This document shows, piece after piece, positions 27,345 to 37,170 of a DNA stretch of 64,000 nucleotides. Origin of the DNA: an uncultured Nitrospirales bacterium (GTDB lineage: Bacteria; Nitrospirota; Nitrospiria; Nitrospirales; UBA8639); the NCBI GenBank assembly GCA_951812745.1, contig OX638327.1:310001-374000 (forward strand), written 5' to 3'. The translations under genes and the position numbers were made by a program. The notes below the pieces were generated by a model, which did no database searches, was not told the origin of the DNA, and worked only from the letters and a program-made list of their open reading frames with translations. The stretch's first letter is position 1. Each line of letters opens with the position of its first letter.

Positions 27345-27683
27345 ATGGCTATCGTTACGGTGACGTTTCGACGCTGCCTCGTGAATACTGCTGAAGCCGG
27401 AAGTAAGGAGACGCAGATCGGTTCTCGCGTCTTCTTTGATCTGAATATCGAAGGACGGGAGTTCGTTGACGTGTATGCGGACGTGCAGGTGAACCGGGAG
27501 GGGGACTCGCCGCTAGGCGTCACACCCCCGCGTGGATATGATGGGCCATTGAACCTTCAAGTGTTTCAAGGGCTAGTCGAGTTTTACTATCGGCAGGTTA
27601 CAGGGGGTGGTCCGGCAGGGCTCGGCCTGAGGCTGCCGGACTGGGTCATTGAACAGGAAATGGTCGTGCAGTTTGAAGCGTGA
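27345..27683 (+). CDS. Conserved-looking protein of unknown function
   Basis: A 112-residue acidic, probably soluble protein with no signal peptide or membrane segment. I do not recognise a family. It reads as one compact domain with a beta-rich N-terminal half (VTVTFRRCLVNTAEAG, SRVFFDLNIEGREFVDVYADV) and a helical segment (LQVFQGLVEFYYRQVTG). Codon use matches its neighbours. It follows the HAD gene by 53 bases and is convergent with the glutathione peroxidase gene. Confidence 0.6.
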   Translation: MAIVTVTFRRCLVNTAEAGSKETQIGSRVFFDLNIEGREFVDVYADVQVNREGDSPLGVTPPRGYDGPLNLQVFQGLVEFYYRQVTGGGPAGLGLRLPDWVIEQEMVVQFEA

Positions 27684-27689
27684 TGCCTG

Positions 27690-28295
27690 TCAACTCTTGT
27701 CGAGCGCGCGTTCAATGTCCTGAACGATTTGAGGAGAAAGGGGTTTCAGCCCCGGTCGATAACGGGCAATAATCTCTCCTTGTCGATTCACCAGAAATTT
27801 CTGGAAGTTCCACTCGATCTCGCCGGGGAATGGGCTTTGAGTGGTCAGGTAGTGGTAGAGGGGATGCATATTCTCTCCCTTGACACTGATTTTGCTGAAT
27901 AAGGGAAACTCCAAAGCGTATTTGGTGTAACAAAAGGATTTGATCTCCTCGTTCGTGCCGGGCTCCTGTCTCCCGAAGTTATTGGCCGGAAACGCCAGAA
28001 TTTCCAACCCCCGCTCCCGATACTGCTCATACAACGTTTGCAACCCTTCGTATTGAGGCGTATTGCCGCACATACTGGCGGTATTCACCAGGAGTATGAC
28101 TTTTCCCGTAAAGGTGTTCAGGGCGAGCGGACTTCCATCAATATCGTTCAACGTGAAAGAATACACGGGGGCCATGGCATCGCCGCGTGTGGATGTTTCG
28201 GTTGAGTACCCTGGTTTGCAGGCTCCAAACAGGAGGGTCAAGAACACGGCGGCCGTGCAACCGATCAGCAAGCTGAGAGGGAAAGATCGTTTCAT
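27690..28295 (-). CDS. Glutathione peroxidase family lipoprotein
   Basis: Thiol peroxidase that reduces hydroperoxides, here predicted to sit in the envelope. The N-terminus has a signal peptide with lipobox LLFGAC, which is unusual for a family normally found in the cytoplasm. The mature domain has the catalytic NTASMCGNTPQY with cysteine instead of selenocysteine, LAFPANNFGRQEP with the resolving-site Gln, and WNFQKFLVN with the Trp and Asn of the catalytic tetrad. It is divergent from the copper ATPase gene, which fits defence against metal-driven oxidation. Confidence 0.88.
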   Translation of the reverse strand: MKRSFPLSLLIGCTAAVFLTLLFGACKPGYSTETSTRGDAMAPVYSFTLNDIDGSPLALNTFTGKVILLVNTASMCGNTPQYEGLQTLYEQYRERGLEILAFPANNFGRQEPGTNEEIKSFCYTKYALEFPLFSKISVKGENMHPLYHYLTTQSPFPGEIEWNFQKFLVNRQGEIIARYRPGLKPLSPQIVQDIERALDKS

Positions 28296-28461
28296 GGGAG
28301 ACTCCTTTTCAGGTGACCATGGTTGCTTCGTTCGGTCGGAATATCACTATTCTACGGCTAATGAAGATGGTTTGCCAATGAATAAAATAGGTCTTGCCTG
28401 AAGACCGGCTTGAATTTGAAGCTGAGAAAAATATCGGGAACCGGTATGATCTTACTATAAG

Positions 28462-28491
28462 CCTGTCAGGGGCTTTCCATCAGTTGACAGG
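28462..28491. promoter_or_regulatory. Inverted repeat just upstream of the copper ATPase
   Basis: CCTGTCA at 28462-28468 and TGACAGG at 28485-28491 form a 7-base inverted repeat with a 16-base spacer, 11 bases before the ATPase start and next to its ribosome-binding site. The spacing suits a dimeric repressor or an RNA hairpin. No nearby regulator gene is visible. Confidence 0.4.
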
Positions 28492-28502
28492 GGACCATTG
28501 CG

Positions 28503-30878
28503 ATGCCACCCGACCCGTCCGTTCCCAAACCTAAGCGCCGCGAACTTATGATGGCCAGTGTCCCCATGGCCCGGGATCCGGTGTGTGGCATGTCGGTGGA
28601 TCCGCTTTCCGCCGCGGGCACCTACGACCATGCAGGGACAACGTACTATTTCTGTAGCCTCGGGTGCGTCGAACGGTTTCGGAGCGATCCGGACGGGTAT
28701 CTGAGCGGCACGTACACGCAGTCCATGGATGATGCGCCGGCCCAGCCGGGAACCGACTATATCTGCCCGATGTGCCCCGACGTGGTGTCGGAGAAACCCG
28801 CGGCTTGTCCATCCTGCGGCATGGCGCTGGAGCCGCGAACGGTGACGGTGGAAGACGAGGGCAATCCCGAACTGGCGGACATGACTCGCCGGTTTTGGGT
28901 CGGGTTGGCGCTGGCGTTGCCCGTGCTGGTGTTGGCCATGGCCGACATGATTCCCGGCCGGCCCTTGCAGGACGTCTTTTCTCCTCGATCGTCGAATTGG
29001 TTGCAATTCGCCCTGGTCACACCTGTCGTAGGCTGGGTCGGGTGGCCGTTCTTTGAGCGTGGGTGGGCCTCCATCGTCACCCGCCGCCTCAACATGTTCA
29101 CCCTCATCGCCATGGGCACGGGAGCGGCCTATCTCTCGAGCGCGCTGGCCACGATTGTGCCCGGCCGGTTCCCCGAAGCCTTCCGTACCCCGGCCGGTGA
29201 CGTGCCCGTGTATTTCGAAGCCGCAGCCGTCATTATCGTCCTGGTGGCCTTGGGCCAGGTTTTGGAAATCCGGGCACGGCGTCGAACCACGGGTGCGCTC
29301 AAGTCCCTGCTCGGATTGGCGCCGAAAATCGCAAGGGTCGTGCGAAATGGCAACCAGGAAGAGGAGATCCCGTTGGAACGGGTCAAAGCCGGCGAACGGC
29401 TTCGTGTTCGTCCCGGCGACAGAGTCCCGGTGGATGGTGAGGTACTGGAAGGCTCGACCTCGATTGACGAGTCCATGGTCACGGGCGAAGCCATTCCGGT
29501 TGAAAAGCAGGCAGGGGATTGGGTGATCGGGGGCACGATCAATGGAACCGGCACCGTGTTGATGGAGGCCAAACGCGTGGGTCAGGAAACCATGCTGGCC
29601 CAGATCGTCAGGATGGTGAGCGAGGCTCAACGCAGTCGTGCACCCATCCAGCGGGTGGCCGACGTCGTGGCCGGGTACTTTGTCCCGGTCGTGGTGTTGG
29701 GGGCGGCCGTCACGTTCGGGGTGTGGGCCAGTATCGGGCCGGAGCCTCGCCTGGTCTATGCCCTGGTGAACGCCGTGGCCGTGCTGATCATTGCCTGCCC
29801 GTGTGCGCTGGGGTTGGCGACGCCCATGTCCATCATGGTCGGCATGGGACGAGGCGCCACCGCGGGAGTGCTCATCAAAAATGCCGAGGCCCTCGAACGA
29901 TTGGAAAAGGTGACTATGCTGGTGGTGGACAAGACGGGTACGCTAACGGAGGGAAAACCCGTCCTGCGGTCGGTCGTTCCCGCATCGGGATTGAGTGAGT
30001 CGGCATTGCTCCAATTGGCGGCCAGCGTTGAGCATGTCAGCGAACACCCCTTGGCCGCAGCCATCGTAGCCGGGGCAAAGGAGCGAGGACTTGCTCTGAG
30101 GGGTGTGGAAGAATTTCGTTCGCAGACAGGTGAAGGAGTCGAAGGTCAGGTGGATGGAAAGGTCGTGGCCTTGGGCAATCGACTGTTTCTCGAACGGGAC
30201 ATGGGTGTGCCGTCGAAGCAATTGCTGGAACTTAACAAACACGGTGAGGCTCTTCGGCAAGAAGGACAAACCGTGGTGTTGGTGGCGGTTGACGCGCAAC
30301 CGGCCGGTCTCATCGGAGTCATCGATCCGGTCAAGGCCACCACCGCCGAAGCGGTTGCCGCGCTGAAACGCGAAGGACTCAACATCGTCATGGTGACAGG
30401 CGATCATCGGCAGACCGCCGAGGCCGTGGGGCGGCAACTTGGGTTACAGGACATTCAGGCCGAAGTCCTTCCCGAACACAAACACCAGATCGTGAAACAA
30501 TTTCAGAAGACTGGTCATGTGGTGGCGATGGCCGGAGACGGCATCAATGACGCGCCGGCCCTGGCCGAGGCCGACGTGGGCATTGCCATGGGCACGGGCA
30601 CCGACGTGGCAATAGAAAGCGCGGCTATGACCCTGGTGAAAGGCGACCTTCGAGGCGTGGCCCGAGCCCGGACCTTGAGCAAGGCCATGATGAAGAATAT
30701 CCGGCAAAATCTCTTCTTCGCATTTATGTATAATTCGCTGGGGGTGCCTATTGCCGCAGGCGTCCTCTATCCTTTCCTGGGGCTTCTCCTGAGCCCCATC
30801 GTCGCCAGCGTCGCCATGACATTCAGTTCGGTGTCCGTCATCACCAATGCGTTACGGCTCAGACGATTGAGGTTGTAA
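28503..30878 (+). CDS. copA: Copper-type P1B ATPase with YHS and heavy-metal-binding N-terminal domains
   Basis: Inner-membrane pump that exports monovalent copper or a similar soft metal. The 791 residues begin with a YHS domain (about 25-70: [16 protein letters not shown]), then a Cys-rich heavy-metal-binding domain (about 85-112: [19 protein letters not shown]). Instead of the usual CxxC HMA domain these two precede the transport core. The core has TGE ([10 protein letters not shown]), [10 protein letters not shown] (Cys 432-434 region), the phosphorylation site DKTGTLTEG (Asp 476), EHPLAAAI and [10 protein letters not shown]. The last helices contain YNSLGVP and [13 protein letters not shown], as in CopA. 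Metal specificity is inferred from these motifs. Confidence 0.9.
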   Translation: MPPDPSVPKPKRRELMMASVPMARDPVCGMSVDPLSAAGTYDHAGTTYYFCSLGCVERFRSDPDGYLSGTYTQSMDDAPAQPGTDYICPMCPDVVSEKPAACPSCGMALEPRTVTVEDEGNPELADMTRRFWVGLALALPVLVLAMADMIPGRPLQDVFSPRSSNWLQFALVTPVVGWVGWPFFERGWASIVTRRLNMFTLIAMGTGAAYLSSALATIVPGRFPEAFRTPAGDVPVYFEAAAVIIVLVALGQVLEIRARRRTTGALKSLLGLAPKIARVVRNGNQEEEIPLERVKAGERLRVRPGDRVPVDGEVLEGSTSIDESMVTGEAIPVEKQAGDWVIGGTINGTGTVLMEAKRVGQETMLAQIVRMVSEAQRSRAPIQRVADVVAGYFVPVVVLGAAVTFGVWASIGPEPRLVYALVNAVAVLIIACPCALGLATPMSIMVGMGRGATAGVLIKNAEALERLEKVTMLVVDKTGTLTEGKPVLRSVVPASGLSESALLQLAASVEHVSEHPLAAAIVAGAKERGLALRGVEEFRSQTGEGVEGQVDGKVVALGNRLFLERDMGVPSKQLLELNKHGEALRQEGQTVVLVAVDAQPAGLIGVIDPVKATTAEAVAALKREGLNIVMVTGDHRQTAEAVGRQLGLQDIQAEVLPEHKHQIVKQFQKTGHVVAMAGDGINDAPALAEADVGIAMGTGTDVAIESAAMTLVKGDLRGVARARTLSKAMMKNIRQNLFFAFMYNSLGVPIAAGVLYPFLGLLLSPIVASVAMTFSSVSVITNALRLRRLRL

Positions 30879-31032
30879 CGGTTCCTCGTTGATTCATTGA
30901 GATTCCCACTGCGTGAGCGTTACTGTTTGAAGCATGTATCTGGGCAATCGACTGTCATGCGTTCGTGGAAGGTCATGGTAAGCCGTGCACTAGGCGCCCA
31001 TGGAACGGTCATGCCGGGCGAGGTCATTCACT

Positions 31033-33708
31033 GTGCTTGATCGTATGGGACACGGCTACCAGGCTTTCCTGGTGTGGTTGGTGGATCACTGCAGGCGAGC
31101 GGCCGTATGGGTCGTGATCGGGGGGGTTGTCGCCACGGGCCTGTCCGCGGTGTACACCGTGAATCATCTGACACTCGATACGGACCCGGTTCGTTTATTG
31201 GATCCGGACCTGCACTTCAGGAAGTTGCAACGAGACTTCTACGCCACGTTTCCGCAACTAGACGACTTGATCCTGGTCGTCGTGGATCAGGGTTCCTCGG
31301 AGCACAGGCGCGACGCGGTTCACGAATTGGCAACGCTTCTGGAGCGGCACCCTTCGTTGTTCGCATCGGTGTATCAGCCCCAGCAGGACGAGTTTTTCGA
31401 TCAATACGGACTGCTGTATTTCGACGTCGAGGAACTCTGGCGATTGGATGAACGTCTTGCCGAATGGTCCCCATTCCTGGGAACGCTCGTGCAGGATCCT
31501 AGTCTACGCGGGTTCTTTTCCATTCTCACCCTGGCGTTGGAAGAAGACCCCACGCCCGAGCAGCAGAAGGTCCTAGCCGATGCCTTTGCCCTGTTGAGCG
31601 AGGCGATCGACGCGCAACGACTCGGGACGCCCCCAACTTCGTCCTGGAAACAGACCATGCTCGAAGACGTCACGGGCAAAAGCGACCCGTCGCGCGGATT
31701 TCTGCTGGCGAAGTCGCGGTTGGACTATTCGAGCCTGGAAGCGGCCGAGGGTCCGCTGGACTTCCTTCGCCGGCACGGCGCCGAACTCGAAGAGCGGTTC
31801 GGGGTCCGCATCCGGCTGACGGGTCCCATTCCGATCGAAGCGGAAGAGCGGGAGACGGTCGCCCGGGGCATCGGGTTGGCCGCGGGGCTGTCGCTGGTCC
31901 TGGTGTCGTTCGTGTTGATCGCCGGGTTTCGCTCCCTGCGGCTCGTGGGGGCGATGTTGTGTACGCTGCTGGTGGGCCTGCTGTGGACGGCCTTCTTCGT
32001 GGTGGTAGCCGTCGGCTCGCTGAACTTCATTTCCGCATCCGTACCGGTGTTGTTCATCGGACTTGGTGTGGATTTCGGGATCCAGTTCGGCCTGCGGTAT
32101 CGCGAAGAGTTTTCCCACGTTGGCGATCACGAGACGGCCTTGCGGCGTGCGGTCGCCGGGGTCGGCGGGGCCTTGACGCTCGCGGCGGTGGCCGCGGCCC
32201 TGAGCTTTTTTTCATTCCTCCCCACGTCGTATCGCGGGTTTGCGGAAATGGGGCTCATTGCCGGGGTCGGCATGTTTATCGCTCTTTTTGCGAACCTCAC
32301 GTTGTTCCCGGCGCTGCTGACCGTGTTCCCGTTTCCCCGGTCCAGCGTTGTGAGTCCCACGCAAATGACGGAAGACCGGTCCCGGGAGAATCCGTTCCCG
32401 GGTGCGATTGTCCGATACCGGCGGGTGATTCTCGGCGTGCTGGTCCCCGTGGTGGTGCTTGCAGTCGTCATCGTGCCGCGGTTGCCATTCGATTTCAACG
32501 CCCTGCACCTTCGGGACCCTTCGACCGAAAGCGTCTCCACCTTTCAGGAATTGCTGGCGGACCCGGACACCTCTCCCTACGTCATCCAGGTGTTGGCCGA
32601 CAATCTCCCTGCCGCCGAGGCGTTGGCGGAGAGTCTCCGATCGGTGCCGGAAGTCGATCGCGTCCTCACGCTTTCGAGTTTCGTGCCCGGCGACCAGGAA
32701 GAAAAGTTGGCCATTATCGACGAGATGGCGTTGGTATTGGAGCCCATCCTCATTCCCCAGGCGATCGTCGCGCCGCCCGGTGAAGAGGAAGAAGTGCAGG
32801 CCATCAAAGAATTTCGCGCCGCGCTTGGCGCGCATGGATTCCGGAATTGGGAGGGTGATCTCGACAAGAACCTGAAAACCCTCAGGCAAGCGATCGATGA
32901 CCTTCTGGGCGATTCCGGCGGGTCGCCCCGTTTCGTGCATGACCTCCGCGCGCGGTTGCTGGGCGACTTTCTGAAGTGGCTTGAACGATTACGGGGGCTG
33001 CTGGCTCCCGATGAGATCACGTTGGAGTCGCTGCCTGAAAGTCTGACGAATCACTATTCCGCGCAAGACGGCCGGACCCGGGTCGAGGTCTTTCCTGCTG
33101 AAAACGTCGAGAAAAACCAGGCGCTGCGCCGGTTCGTGTCAAGCGTGCAGCAACAAGCGCCTGGTGCGATCGGTTCGCCCGTGAGCATTCTGGAAGGCGG
33201 GCAAACGATCATCGACGCCTGCATTCAAGCGACCATTCTGGCCGTCGTGGTGTCCGCCCTGTTGCTGCTCGTGGTGCTTCGACGCCCGGGAGAAACCCTC
33301 TTCGTCCTGGTGCCGCTGGTCCTGACGCTTTTGTTGACGGTCGCCACGTGTTTGGTGTTGGGCATTCCCCTGAATCTCGCAAACGTGATTGCCTTACCCC
33401 TGGTGCTCGGGCTGGGGATTGCCTTCGGCATCTACCTGATCCTGCGGAGACGGGAAGCCGGCTCGCACTCCATCGTCCACGTCTTACGGAGCAGTACGTC
33501 CCGGGCCGTGCTCTTGAGTGCCCTGACCACCATGGCGTCCTTTGGAGCGCTCGGGTTTTCACACCACCCGGGGATGGCCAGCCTGGGCATCCTGCTGGTG
33601 GTGGTGCTGATCCTGGCCATGGTCTGTGCCCTGGTCATTCTTCCGGCGCTCCTGGCCGAATGGGAGCAGAGGGGCTGGGGCGGCGTCGGTGAACACAGAC
33701 AGGGATAA
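31033..33708 (+). CDS. hpnN: HpnN-like RND/MMPL-family lipid transporter
   Basis: A large inner-membrane protein of the RND superfamily (about 890 residues), similar to HpnN, which moves hopanoids to the outer membrane. One N-terminal transmembrane helix is followed by a periplasmic domain, then five to six helices, and the same layout repeats in the second half. The first block contains FIGLGVDFGIQFGLRYREEF and the second VLGLGIAFGIYLILRRRE, each followed by the RND-typical helices. I place the start at a GTG (31033) with CGAGG nine bases upstream; ATG codons at 31000 and 31045 are in frame. The nearby mlaA and mlaC genes on the opposite strand support a lipid-trafficking role. Confidence 0.82.
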   Translation: MLDRMGHGYQAFLVWLVDHCRRAAVWVVIGGVVATGLSAVYTVNHLTLDTDPVRLLDPDLHFRKLQRDFYATFPQLDDLILVVVDQGSSEHRRDAVHELATLLERHPSLFASVYQPQQDEFFDQYGLLYFDVEELWRLDERLAEWSPFLGTLVQDPSLRGFFSILTLALEEDPTPEQQKVLADAFALLSEAIDAQRLGTPPTSSWKQTMLEDVTGKSDPSRGFLLAKSRLDYSSLEAAEGPLDFLRRHGAELEERFGVRIRLTGPIPIEAEERETVARGIGLAAGLSLVLVSFVLIAGFRSLRLVGAMLCTLLVGLLWTAFFVVVAVGSLNFISASVPVLFIGLGVDFGIQFGLRYREEFSHVGDHETALRRAVAGVGGALTLAAVAAALSFFSFLPTSYRGFAEMGLIAGVGMFIALFANLTLFPALLTVFPFPRSSVVSPTQMTEDRSRENPFPGAIVRYRRVILGVLVPVVVLAVVIVPRLPFDFNALHLRDPSTESVSTFQELLADPDTSPYVIQVLADNLPAAEALAESLRSVPEVDRVLTLSSFVPGDQEEKLAIIDEMALVLEPILIPQAIVAPPGEEEEVQAIKEFRAALGAHGFRNWEGDLDKNLKTLRQAIDDLLGDSGGSPRFVHDLRARLLGDFLKWLERLRGLLAPDEITLESLPESLTNHYSAQDGRTRVEVFPAENVEKNQALRRFVSSVQQQAPGAIGSPVSILEGGQTIIDACIQATILAVVVSALLLLVVLRRPGETLFVLVPLVLTLLLTVATCLVLGIPLNLANVIALPLVLGLGIAFGIYLILRRREAGSHSIVHVLRSSTSRAVLLSALTTMASFGALGFSHHPGMASLGILLVVVLILAMVCALVILPALLAEWEQRGWGGVGEHRQG

Positions 33709-33724
33709 CAGAAGAGGGCGGGTG

Positions 33725-34558
33725 TTATTCGTTGCGGTCGGAGAATGACGGAGCTTCGCCGGCTTCTTCCTGAAGAAGTTTTTCTTCGACTTCAAGATCG
33801 TCAAAGTACACGTCGTCGTCAACGGGAGGATAGCCGTCGTAGATCAGGAATTTCCGGTGCTGTAGATACGCTTCTCGTGTAAAGAGATACGGCTCGACCG
33901 CGGTTTCGTCTCGAAACGTGACGGCCTCGTCCAGTCTCGCCCGTAAGTCGATAAATCCCAGGAGGGCGACGGGTACCACGTAAGGATTGGGCACATAGAA
34001 CAGGATGTTGGTGACGGCAGTGACGCCTAAATTCGGAGCATCTCTCACGGTGCTGGGTCCGATGAACGGCAGCACCAGATAGGTGCTCTCGTCCATCCCC
34101 CACGCCCCCAGGGTTTGTCCAAAATCTTCATCGTGGGCTTCGAGCCCGAGAGGCGTGGCCATGTCCCAAATTCCCAGGAATCCGAACGTCGTGTTCACGA
34201 GAAACCGGCCCGAGTCCTCGAGTCCCTGGGTCCCCTTGCCCTGAAGAAAGTCATTCAGGATGACGTTGGGGTACACCACGTTATCGAAAAAATTGGAAAC
34301 GCTTTTCTGGACGGGCCGTGGCGTGTACGAGACGTAGGCCTCGGTTACCGGTTTGGCGATCTTACGATCGATAAAGTCATTAGCCCAGTGTATTCGTCGG
34401 TTCACTGACTCGAACGGATCGTTATCCGAGACCTCAGGACCTGCGGACTGCGTCGTGGCGCACCCCGTCAGAGCGGTGAACACCGACCAGGCGACCGCGA
34501 ACCACAGTATGGTGGCATTCGCTTTCGTTTTCCCAATGATCGTCGTCATGCGTCTCAT
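33725..34558 (-). CDS. mlaA: MlaA/VacJ-family outer-membrane lipoprotein
   Basis: Component of the maintenance-of-lipid-asymmetry pathway that removes phospholipids from the outer leaflet. The 277-residue chain has a lipobox TALTGC, the family start DPFESVNRRIHWANDF, then YVSYTPRPVQKSVSNFFDNV and the characteristic NDFLQGKGTQGLEDSGRFLVNTTFG region. The central helical ring is expected to span the outer membrane. A C-terminal acidic tail of about 40 residues (DDDVYFDDLEVEEKLL) extends beyond the usual domain. It lies 21 bases downstream of mlaC. Confidence 0.9.
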   Translation of the reverse strand: MRRMTTIIGKTKANATILWFAVAWSVFTALTGCATTQSAGPEVSDNDPFESVNRRIHWANDFIDRKIAKPVTEAYVSYTPRPVQKSVSNFFDNVVYPNVILNDFLQGKGTQGLEDSGRFLVNTTFGFLGIWDMATPLGLEAHDEDFGQTLGAWGMDESTYLVLPFIGPSTVRDAPNLGVTAVTNILFYVPNPYVVPVALLGFIDLRARLDEAVTFRDETAVEPYLFTREAYLQHRKFLIYDGYPPVDDDVYFDDLEVEEKLLQEEAGEAPSFSDRNE

Positions 34559-34579
34559 CGAGCCGCCGGAAATTCAGGA

Positions 34580-35197
34580 CTAGTGCTCATGTGTGTTTTT
34601 TTGGATTTGGGTTTTCAGGCGTTCGATGAGGGTCGGGAAGCCGTCCTTTCGCAGAATGCCCCCGTATTCGGCACGTTTCAAGGCCAGATCGCTGACGCCG
34701 TTGACGCTGACACTGATGATTTTCCACTGGCCGTGAACACGGTGCAGGATGTAGTTGAACGTGATTTTCTTGCCGTCGGATTTCACGAAGTGGCTCGTGA
34801 CCAGTTTGCGATTCCCTCTTTTTAAGGCTGTTTCCGAAAGAATGTTGAACTGCTCTCCTCCATAGTCCTTGAACCGTCCCGCGTACATGGAAATGCTCAG
34901 GGTTCTGAACGTCTTGACAAAGGTGGATTTCTGGCTCGCATCGAATCCTTGCCAATGTCTCCCGACGACCAGCCGGGCGATAGTGGCGAGGTCGTGTGTG
35001 TTTTCGACCGTAGGGGAGATGGTTTGATAGCGACCCGTATAGCCGAGATCGCGTCCGTCTTTCATAATGGTCATGATCGATGCCTGGAGTTCGGTCACGA
35101 CGCTTGTGGCTTCACCGGCGAACGCGTTGACGCCGTATCCCCACGCCATCAAAAAAGCGAGGGCACCCACAAGGTGCGTTTTCGAGATTTCAATCAT
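34580..35197 (-). CDS. mlaC: MlaC/HpnM-family periplasmic lipid-binding protein
   Basis: Periplasmic carrier that shuttles phospholipids, or hopanoids in the HpnM branch, between membranes. The start at 35197 gives a signal peptide (LVGALAFLMAWGYGVNAFAG) and about 205 residues. The family Pfam Tol_Tol_Ttg2 region is recognisable in TISPTVENTHDLATIARLVVGRHWQ and in VKSDGKKITFNYILHR...WKIISVSVNGVSDL. It precedes mlaA in the same operon. MlaB, D, E and F are not in the window, so it may work with HpnN or with a permease encoded elsewhere. Confidence 0.85.
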   Translation of the reverse strand: MIEISKTHLVGALAFLMAWGYGVNAFAGEATSVVTELQASIMTIMKDGRDLGYTGRYQTISPTVENTHDLATIARLVVGRHWQGFDASQKSTFVKTFRTLSISMYAGRFKDYGGEQFNILSETALKRGNRKLVTSHFVKSDGKKITFNYILHRVHGQWKIISVSVNGVSDLALKRAEYGGILRKDGFPTLIERLKTQIQKNTHEH

Positions 35198-35318
35198 CCG
35201 TTGGATCGGTTCGCCGATGTCAGCCAGGTCACTGCCGCACGATGAATTACCAGATTGTGTTTCATCCCGGCAAGCGAAGGAAAACTGACGTGTCCATGAC
35301 AAAGCTCGGCTGCGTTGG

Positions 35319-37061
35319 TCACGGAGCCTGCGGGGGTTGGATGATTCGAAACCGGACCTCGTCCGCGTGCGTGTAGGCCGACAGTTCACTGCCGACATAC
35401 AGGCCACACCGGTGGAGTCCGGGTGTCCATCCTGATTCAGGCCGGGTGATGATAAAGTAGCCGGTCTGGTCACCCATGTTCATGATGACGTGGTCCCGGG
35501 CCAAGGGTATTTGATTTGCGTTCGTTTTCGGCGTTTCGGTAAAACATTCCGCGCTGAGTGGCATTTCGTCATAGGAGGCGATCACAAGTCCGAACACCAG
35601 ATAGATTTCTTCCTGGGTATCCGGAAACGTGTCGTGCGGCTCGATGGGGATAAATTCATGCGTGCCGGTGGGGCGATCGTCCCGCATGACGCGGTTGGCC
35701 GGGATGACGAAGCGGAACATGCTGAAATCGGCATCCCGCCCCATCAGGGAAGCTCGCGTGTAGATCTGTTTCTGGGGGTTCAACTTCTCTCTGGCTATCT
35801 TTTCATAGAGTTCATCCTCGGTCATGGGCACCGGGGTATCAGGGTCCACGGCGGGAATAGCCTCATCCTGCTTCGGGATGGCGTCGGCGGGAATATGTTT
35901 CTTCACCCGTTTGATCCACATGGCCAGGGTTTCCGTGTTCAGAACCCTGAGTTCGGCTTTGGGCGGAGCATCCTTTGTGCGTTCGTCGAAATCGAGGGCA
36001 GCCTCATAGAGGAGTTCAAAATAGGGGAGAGCTTCAGTCCATTTTTCCATTTTCATCAAACAGCGGCCTACCCGGAAAAACGCGTCCGCGTAGACTTCGT
36101 CCGACGGGTCCATCGTGGACATGCTTGCGAAGACCTCTATGGCTTCTTCGCACCGGTCAAGCCCCAGTAAAGTCATGCCTAATTCATGGGTCGCGGCGTA
36201 ATCGTCGGGTTTGAGGGCCAGAAGCTTTCGATAGACAGGTTCGGCCTCTGTATAGCGACCCGCGTCGAAGAGTCTCCACGCGTGCGCGCGAATGGCGGAC
36301 CATGCTTTGCGCTCCGCCGCGGAACCGCCCGGGCTCAGGATAGGCTCGAAGCGCCGGCCCCGTTCTTTGGTGGCGCCATAAATGACCGACCTCAGGCTGT
36401 GGGCTGCTGCCTCTTCAGGAGAACCGGGGTCCACGATTCGCAAGACGTGTTCGACTTCGTCCCGTGCACCACGCCCATCCAGGACGTCAAGCTTGGCCCG
36501 GGCGAGTGCCAACCGCCACCCCGGCATGTCCGGAATCATGGCCACGGCTTTTGTGTACCACTTCAGGGATTCCTCCAGGCGGTCGACTTTCCGGAGTTCC
36601 TGTGCCAGCCGGAGGGCCACGATGGGATTCTTGGCATCCAGTTCCGCGACCCGTTGAAATTCGGCGATGGCCTGATCGTGTTGTCCCGACCGGAGCAAGA
36701 CGCTCCATTTGGCCCAGTGGATCTCCAAGTCCTTCGGGTGCGCCTTGAGGATCACGTCATAGGCTTCGACGGCTTCCTGGTGGCGACGGGACGCCGTGGC
36801 CAGAACGTCGGCACGCAGTTTTTGCAGCCTGACGGCGTCAGGATGGTCTTGAAGTCCTGGACCCAGGATATGCAATGCTCGGTTGGGGGCGCCGTCCATC
36901 CACTCGGCTTCCGCGAGATCGGCGATCTCGTCGATCGCTTCGTCCCGTGGCTCGCCGGCCAATGCCTGCGTCGTTGCGGAGCAGAAAAGCATGACGCAGA
37001 GCATGCCCGTGAGGCCGCACTTCAGCCATTCGGAAGATCTTTTGATAACGTGTTCATTCAT
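35319..37061 (-). CDS. Exported TPR-repeat protein of unknown function
   Basis: A 580-residue secreted protein. From the ATG at 37061 the N-terminus is MNEHVIKRSSEW followed by a hydrophobic core and TTQALAGEP, a plausible signal peptidase I site. Residues about 40-380 hold eight or more TPR motifs (for example AWRLFDAGRYTEAEPVYRKL). The C-terminal 200 residues are beta-rich with no recognised fold. The gene is upstream of mlaC on the same strand, 121 bases away, so an envelope role is likely, but no activity can be assigned. A GTG at 37079 is an alternative start. Confidence 0.75.
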   Translation of the reverse strand: MNEHVIKRSSEWLKCGLTGMLCVMLFCSATTQALAGEPRDEAIDEIADLAEAEWMDGAPNRALHILGPGLQDHPDAVRLQKLRADVLATASRRHQEAVEAYDVILKAHPKDLEIHWAKWSVLLRSGQHDQAIAEFQRVAELDAKNPIVALRLAQELRKVDRLEESLKWYTKAVAMIPDMPGWRLALARAKLDVLDGRGARDEVEHVLRIVDPGSPEEAAAHSLRSVIYGATKERGRRFEPILSPGGSAAERKAWSAIRAHAWRLFDAGRYTEAEPVYRKLLALKPDDYAATHELGMTLLGLDRCEEAIEVFASMSTMDPSDEVYADAFFRVGRCLMKMEKWTEALPYFELLYEAALDFDERTKDAPPKAELRVLNTETLAMWIKRVKKHIPADAIPKQDEAIPAVDPDTPVPMTEDELYEKIAREKLNPQKQIYTRASLMGRDADFSMFRFVIPANRVMRDDRPTGTHEFIPIEPHDTFPDTQEEIYLVFGLVIASYDEMPLSAECFTETPKTNANQIPLARDHVIMNMGDQTGYFIITRPESGWTPGLHRCGLYVGSELSAYTHADEVRFRIIQPPQAP

Positions 37062-37170
37062 GAAGAGAACAAATGCCACTTATGGAGCGAAGATTTTCGC
37101 ACGAGTCATCTGTATTTTAATGTACCATGGCAAAGAGAAAGGATGAAAGGAGGCGGTTTTTCGAGAGCGA

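Noticed and set aside
28455-29630. A 391-codon minus-strand frame opposite the copper ATPase
   Set aside because: Low-complexity, His- and Arg-rich translation typical of antisense frames; the plus-strand gene has all P-type ATPase motifs.
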